Assembly (NCBI RefSeq): GCF_044762655.1
Contig: NZ_JBIWER010000001.1
Location: 124,001 to 188,000, forward strand
Direction of reading: 5' to 3'
DNA: 64,000 nucleotides
Source of the DNA: Psychrobacillus sp044762655
GTDB taxonomy: Bacteria > Bacillota > Bacilli > Bacillales_A > Planococcaceae
The position numbers and the translations under genes are program-made. Shown in pieces: positions 61,103-64,000 of the stretch (the first letter of the stretch is position 1; every line of letters starts with the position of its first letter). The notes below the pieces were generated by a model. That model was not told the DNA's origin. It was given only the letters and a program-made list of their open reading frames with translations, and made no database searches.

Positions 61103-61524
61103 AGTCTTCTAGTGCTTTTTACTGCTAAACGGCGTCTTACGATTTTCTATGCTGTCCAGCTCCAGACGCCAGCAGCTCGATCACTTCAGACTTGTAGAAA
61201 AGGCAAAATGCGCCTTTTACTATAAGTCTTCCAGTGCTTTTCGCTGCTAAACGGCGTCTTACGCTTTTCTATACTGTCCAGCTCCAGCGCCTAGCCCCTT
61301 GAGTCGCTTCAGGATTTCAGCAAAGGCAAAATACGCCTTTACGTGAAATCCTTCCAGCGCTTGTCGGGGCTTTCGTAGGCGCATACGCTTTTCTATACTG
61401 TCCAGCTCCAGACGCCAGCAGCTCGATCACTTCAGACTTGTAGAAAAGGCAAAATGCGCCTTTTGCTACATAGTCTTCCAGTGCTTTTCGCTGCTAAACG
61501 GCGTCTTACGCTTTTCTATACTGT
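61103..61524. repeat. Family B tandem hairpin array (three full units and one partial)
   Basis: Units U1 (partial, 61103-61165), U2 (61166-61287), U3 (61288-61411), U4 (61412-61524), each ending in or near CTTTTCTATACTGTCCAG. U2 and U4 are almost identical; U3 differs but keeps pairing. U2 pairs GACGCC-AGCAGC with GCTGCT-GGCGTC, AGACT with AGTCT, AAAAGGC with GCCTTTT. U3 pairs GCGCCTA-GCCCC with GGGGC-TAGGCGC, GGATTTCA with TGAAATCC, AAAGGC with GCCTTT. Noncoding; function unknown to me. Confidence 0.9.
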
Positions 61525-61547
61525 AAAGGTTTTTTTCTTGATAAGTC

Positions 61548-61576
61548 TTGCACTTCATTAAGGTCTGTGGTAAATT
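61548..61576 (+). promoter_or_regulatory. Sigma-A promoter of rpmB
   Basis: TTGCAC (61548-61553), 17-nt spacer, TAAATT (61571-61576, 4 of 6). It starts 24 bp after the family B array, about 65 bp upstream of the rpmB ATG. Confidence 0.55.
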
Positions 61577-61640
61577 ATTAAAGTATGTGAAATATCGAAC
61601 TGAAAAATCTTTCAGCTTCTTTTTTAAAGGAGGAAATATA

Positions 61641-61829
61641 ATGCCAAAAGTATGTGCTATCTCTGGGCGTAAAGCTCGTTCGGGTAATGCTCGTTCTCAC
61701 GCAATGAACTCTACTAAACGTACATGGGGAGCTAACCTTCAAAAAGTACGCATTCTTGTAGATGGTAAACCAAAACGTGTATGGGTTTCTGCGAGAGCTT
61801 TAAAATCAGGAAAAATTGAGCGCGTTTAA
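61641..61829 (+). CDS. rpmB: 50S ribosomal protein L28
   Basis: The only clear plus-strand gene. From the ATG after AAAGGAGGAAATATA the product is 62 aa (MPKVCAISGRKARSGNARSH, then NLQKVRILVDGKPKRVWVSA), the standard L28 length. It has a single Cys, i.e. the zinc-free form. Upstream in-frame codons belong to the promoter and leader. Convergent with spoVM. Confidence 0.98.
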   Translation: MPKVCAISGRKARSGNARSHAMNSTKRTWGANLQKVRILVDGKPKRVWVSARALKSGKIERV

Positions 61830-61843
61830 TCGCCCTCGTAATT

Positions 61844-61880
61844 AATGCCAGGCCGACTAAAGTCGACCTGGCATTTTTTC
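61844..61880 (+). terminator. Intrinsic terminator of rpmB
   Basis: Stem AATGCCAGGCCGACT / AGTCGACCTGGCATT (one mismatch), followed by TTTTTC on the plus strand. Its T run overlaps the spoVM stop codon by two bases. Confidence 0.93.
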
Positions 61881-61971
61881 ATTTCTTCTTCTCTTCTTTT
61901 TTAAATAGCCGAATACAAACCTTCACAAAACTACTCACGGATTTAGGCAATCTAAATGTGTAGACCTTCAC
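61879..61971 (-). CDS. spoVM: Stage V sporulation protein SpoVM (30 aa)
   Basis: SpoVM is a small amphipathic helix that recognises the convex forespore membrane and anchors the coat ATPase SpoIVA. The 30-codon frame starts GTG with GGAGG 6 nt upstream. It reads MKVYTFRLPKSV, aligning with B. subtilis MKFYTIKLPKFL and keeping Pro9. The C-terminus is longer and Lys/Glu-rich. Location between rpmB and thiN is that of B. subtilis spoVM. It lies 14 bp downstream of thiN. Confidence 0.9.
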   Translation of the reverse strand: MKVYTFRLPKSVSSFVKVCIRLFKKEEKKK

Positions 61972-61985
61972 ACAATTCCTCCCTT

Positions 61986-62642
61986 TTAGTCGCTGCTTCT
62001 TATCATTAAACATATGCCAGCAGTAAAAGAGATAGTACCTGTTTGAGATTTAAGTTCATTGCTTGTAAATTTAGCATTGCCAACTTGAATATATTCATCT
62101 TCTACATTGTACAAAAATCCTTGTAATTTCATATTCTTTACATGTTCTCCAAAAGAGAAAAAAGAAACATACTTATAATGGCTATCAAAATTAATCGTAT
62201 GGGTTCCCGACGTTAAAAACTGAATGATGTTTTGATTGTTTTGTATGGCAAACGTAATAGTTGGATTTTCTAATTGAAAATGACATATATCGTGTAATGC
62301 AGCCTCGTAATGATCTAGGCGTCCACCGGTTACTCCTGTGACGATTACTTCATCAGGTTTATAATCTAAAGCAGTTAGAATTGCAATATGAGTATCGGTT
62401 TCATCTTTATCCATTTGTAATTCGATTACTTTTTTTATTTTTTTCTTCATAAAGTTTTGCTCTTCCAATGTAAGTGAGTCAAAATCGCCTATAGCTTCAT
62501 TTGGCAATATTCCTGCTTCTAACAACCATAAAGCGCCTCGATCTGCACCTATAAAAATAGCTTCATCTGAATGAAAAGAAAGTTGTTTAAAATCAACAAC
62601 TTCCTTAGACGGTCCACCTGAACAAACTACTACTCGCTTCAT
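61986..62642 (-). CDS. thiN: Thiamine pyrophosphokinase ThiN
   Basis: Transfers pyrophosphate from ATP to thiamine. The 218-aa protein has the N-terminal catalytic domain (FIGADRGALWLLEAGI, AIGDFDSLT, MDKDETDTHIAI, VTGVTGGRLDHYEAAL) and a C-terminal beta domain that binds thiamine. It overlaps rpe by 4 nt. Confidence 0.96.
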   Translation of the reverse strand: MKRVVVCSGGPSKEVVDFKQLSFHSDEAIFIGADRGALWLLEAGILPNEAIGDFDSLTLEEQNFMKKKIKKVIELQMDKDETDTHIAILTALDYKPDEVIVTGVTGGRLDHYEAALHDICHFQLENPTITFAIQNNQNIIQFLTSGTHTINFDSHYKYVSFFSFGEHVKNMKLQGFLYNVEDEYIQVGNAKFTSNELKSQTGTISFTAGICLMIRSSD

Positions 62643-63307
62643 TTTGGAACTACACTTAAACCCGCTTCTTTAATCGCCTGCAGAGCTTTTGCTTTGTCAG
62701 GAGCGTTATAAATTGCAGATCCCGCAACTAAAATAGTAGCTCCTGCTTCTACACAAGGTTTAATCGTTTCTTCATTGATACCACCATCAATCTCAATTTC
62801 AATAGATAAATTTTGTTTTTTGATAATATCCGATAATTGTTTTACTTTAGGAACAACAGAGTGGATAAACTTTTGTCCTCCAAATCCAGGGTTAACCGTC
62901 ATAAAAAGAACCATATCTATATCCTCTAATACATGCTGGATTGTTTCTATCGGGGTATGTGGGTTTAATACAACGCCCGGTTTTACACCAAATGAACGAA
63001 TTAATTGAATTGTTCTATGCAGATGCGGACAAGCTTCTACGTGAACAGTAATGTAATCTGCTCCTGCCTTAGCAAAAGACTCAATATATTGATCAGCATT
63101 TTCAATCATTAAATGAACATCTAAAGGTAATTTTGTAAGTGGGCGTAATGCCTCTACAACAATAGGACCCATTGTGATATTAGGGACAAAATGACCGTCC
63201 ATTACATCAATATGAATCAGCTCTGCTCCTGCTTTTTCTACTTCTAATACTTCTTCTCCTAGCTTTGAAAAGTCGGCTGCTAGTATTGACGGAGCTATTT
63301 TCACCAT
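62639..63307 (-). CDS. rpe: Ribulose-phosphate 3-epimerase
   Basis: Interconverts ribulose-5-P and xylulose-5-P in the pentose phosphate pathway. The 222-aa TIM-barrel protein has metal ligands in HIDVMDGHFVPN and DVHLMI, the MTVNPGFGGQKFI loop, and EIDGGINEETI. It lies 3 bp downstream of rsgA. Confidence 0.98.
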   Translation of the reverse strand: MVKIAPSILAADFSKLGEEVLEVEKAGAELIHIDVMDGHFVPNITMGPIVVEALRPLTKLPLDVHLMIENADQYIESFAKAGADYITVHVEACPHLHRTIQLIRSFGVKPGVVLNPHTPIETIQHVLEDIDMVLFMTVNPGFGGQKFIHSVVPKVKQLSDIIKKQNLSIEIEIDGGINEETIKPCVEAGATILVAGSAIYNAPDKAKALQAIKEAGLSVVPK

Positions 63308-63310
63308 AAT

Positions 63311-64000
63311 TTAGTACCTCGGCTTTCTATCCATAATTTCTTCTAAGAATTGTAAGTAATGCTTGTAGCGATATGCTTTAATTTCACCGGAATCTACCGC
63401 TTCTTTTACAGCACATTTTGGTTCCTTCACATGCATACATTCTCGAAACTTACAGTCATTTTGCTTTGCCACAAACTCGGGGAAACAACGGTAAAGTTCT
63501 TCTTTTTCCATTAAATCAAACTCAAACGAACTAAAACCAGGTGTATCCGCAAGTAGACCTCCGCATACCTCAATAAGTTCTACATGTCTAGTAGTGTGTT
63601 TTCCTCTACCTAAAGCATTGGAAATAATACCTGTTTTTAAATCTAAAGAAGGTAGGATCGTATTTAACAGAGTAGATTTACCGACCCCCGATTGGCCTGC
63701 CAAAACAGTTGTTTTACCCTCTAATAAAGGAGTAATTTTCTCGTCAAACGCAGGGTCATCTTTATATGTCATAAATAACTGATAACCTATTTTTTCGTAA
63801 TCTTTTATATATTCCATAATTTGAACTTCAAGCGCCTCATCCATCAAATCACTTTTCGTTAAACAAATAATCGGTTCAATATGAAATGATTCTAATACTA
63901 CTAAAAAACGATCCAACAAGATTGTATTAAAATCTGGTTCCTTTATGGAAAAAACCAAAATAGCTTGGTCGATATTTGCAATAGGCGGCCGAACTAAATT
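63311..64000 (-). CDS. rsgA: Ribosome small subunit GTPase RsgA (CpgA), N-terminus outside window
   Basis: 30S maturation GTPase. The open frame continues to the window edge (upstream residues read NLVRPPIANIDQAILVFSIK), so about 230 residues are visible and the N-terminal OB fold is missing. It is circularly permuted: G4 TKSD precedes P-loop GQSGVGKSTL and G3 DTPGF; a C-terminal zinc knuckle has Cys/His in CKFRECMHVKEPKC. In B. subtilis prkC and prpC lie upstream of it. Confidence 0.96.
   Translation of the reverse strand, partial: NLVRPPIANIDQAILVFSIKEPDFNTILLDRFLVVLESFHIEPIICLTKSDLMDEALEVQIMEYIKDYEKIGYQLFMTYKDDPAFDEKITPLLEGKTTVLAGQSGVGKSTLLNTILPSLDLKTGIISNALGRGKHTTRHVELIEVCGGLLADTPGFSSFEFDLMEKEELYRCFPEFVAKQNDCKFRECMHVKEPKCAVKEAVDSGEIKAYRYKHYLQFLEEIMDRKPRY

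Larger units (their letters stand above)
60548..61547. other. yloU-rpmB divergent intergenic region (1 kb), all repeats
   Basis: The longest gene-free stretch. From left: family A copy A8 (forward), about 170 bp of AT-rich spacer, family A copy A9 (reverse), and a tandem array of family B hairpins ending at the rpmB promoter. Open frames here are not convincing. No transposase or RNA gene of known class is seen. Confidence 0.75.

Noticed and set aside
61022..61225. 67-codon plus-strand frame through repeats A9 and U1-U2
   Set aside because: Spans the junction of two unrelated repeat families and has no RBS.
61103..61524. Family B array as a CRISPR array
   Set aside because: Units are about 120 nt of internally paired sequence with no short direct repeat/unique spacer alternation, and no cas genes are present.
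1..64000. Phage, defence, toxin-antitoxin or secondary-metabolite system
   Set aside because: Every supported gene belongs to the conserved Bacillales core; no such cluster is seen.

Overview
This window is a chromosomal core segment of an AT-rich, motile, spore-forming member of the Bacillales. Gene order matches the Bacillus subtilis rpmB-spoVM ... fla/che block almost gene for gene. Evidence for the assignment: a complete B. subtilis-type fla/che operon (including FliY, SwrD, YlxF and CodY directly upstream), the FapR fatty-acid regulon with a visible FapR box, and a spoVM gene. Protein sequences and the style of intergenic repeats suggest the Planococcaceae/Caryophanaceae side of the order (Lysinibacillus/Psychrobacillus-like), but that is inference. 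Nearly everything is on the minus strand; only rpmB is clearly on the plus strand. I see no rRNA, tRNA, prophage, transposase, CRISPR array or defence system.

Layout, low to high coordinate (transcription runs high to low). 1-24.1 kb: fla/che operon, from flgB (24.1 kb) through fliEFGHIJ, ylxF, fliK, flgD, flgE, swrD, fliLMY, cheY, fliOPQR, flhBAFG, cheB and the start of cheA (cut by the window edge). It encodes the rod, MS ring, C ring, export gate, hook and chemotaxis core. 24.4-29.5 kb: codY, hslUV, xerC, trmFO. 29.5-32.6 kb: topA and dprA. 32.9-35 kb: sucCD. 35.1-38 kb: ylqH (orphan FlhB C-terminal domain), ylqG (FliK-like) and rnhB. 38.1-39.5 kb: rbgA and a type I signal peptidase. 40.3-44.8 kb: rplS, trmD, rimM, khpA, rpsP, ffh, ylxM. 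44.9-50.2 kb: ftsY, smc, rnc. 50.4-54.5 kb: acpP, fabG, fabD, plsX, fapR. 54.6-58.2 kb: recG, sdaAA, sdaAB. 58.4-60.5 kb: fakA and yloU. 61.6 kb: rpmB on the plus strand. 61.9-64 kb: spoVM, thiN, rpe, and rsgA (cut by the window edge).

The genes are conventional; the least explained material is intergenic. Two families of structured dispersed repeats occupy essentially every gap longer than about 250 bp except the flgB promoter region. Family A (about nine copies or fragments) has a conserved stem around a loop whose length and content differ between copies, with at least one compensatory base-pair change. Family B is a tandem array of about 120-nt hairpin units upstream of rpmB. Its alternating units differ in sequence yet keep base pairing at four stem positions, which is covariation-like evidence for a selected fold; a truncated copy lies upstream of the rplS terminator. 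One family A copy sits inside the fla/che operon, and another fills the place where B. subtilis has ylqD, next to a strong terminator that separates khpA from rimM-trmD.

Other points: a structured 119-bp fliF-fliG gap, a 30-codon spoVM with a GTG start, and an orphan FlhB-tail/FliK-like gene pair far from the flagellar operon. Several starts were moved inward from the longest open frame on ribosome-binding-site and family-length grounds; each is stated in its entry.
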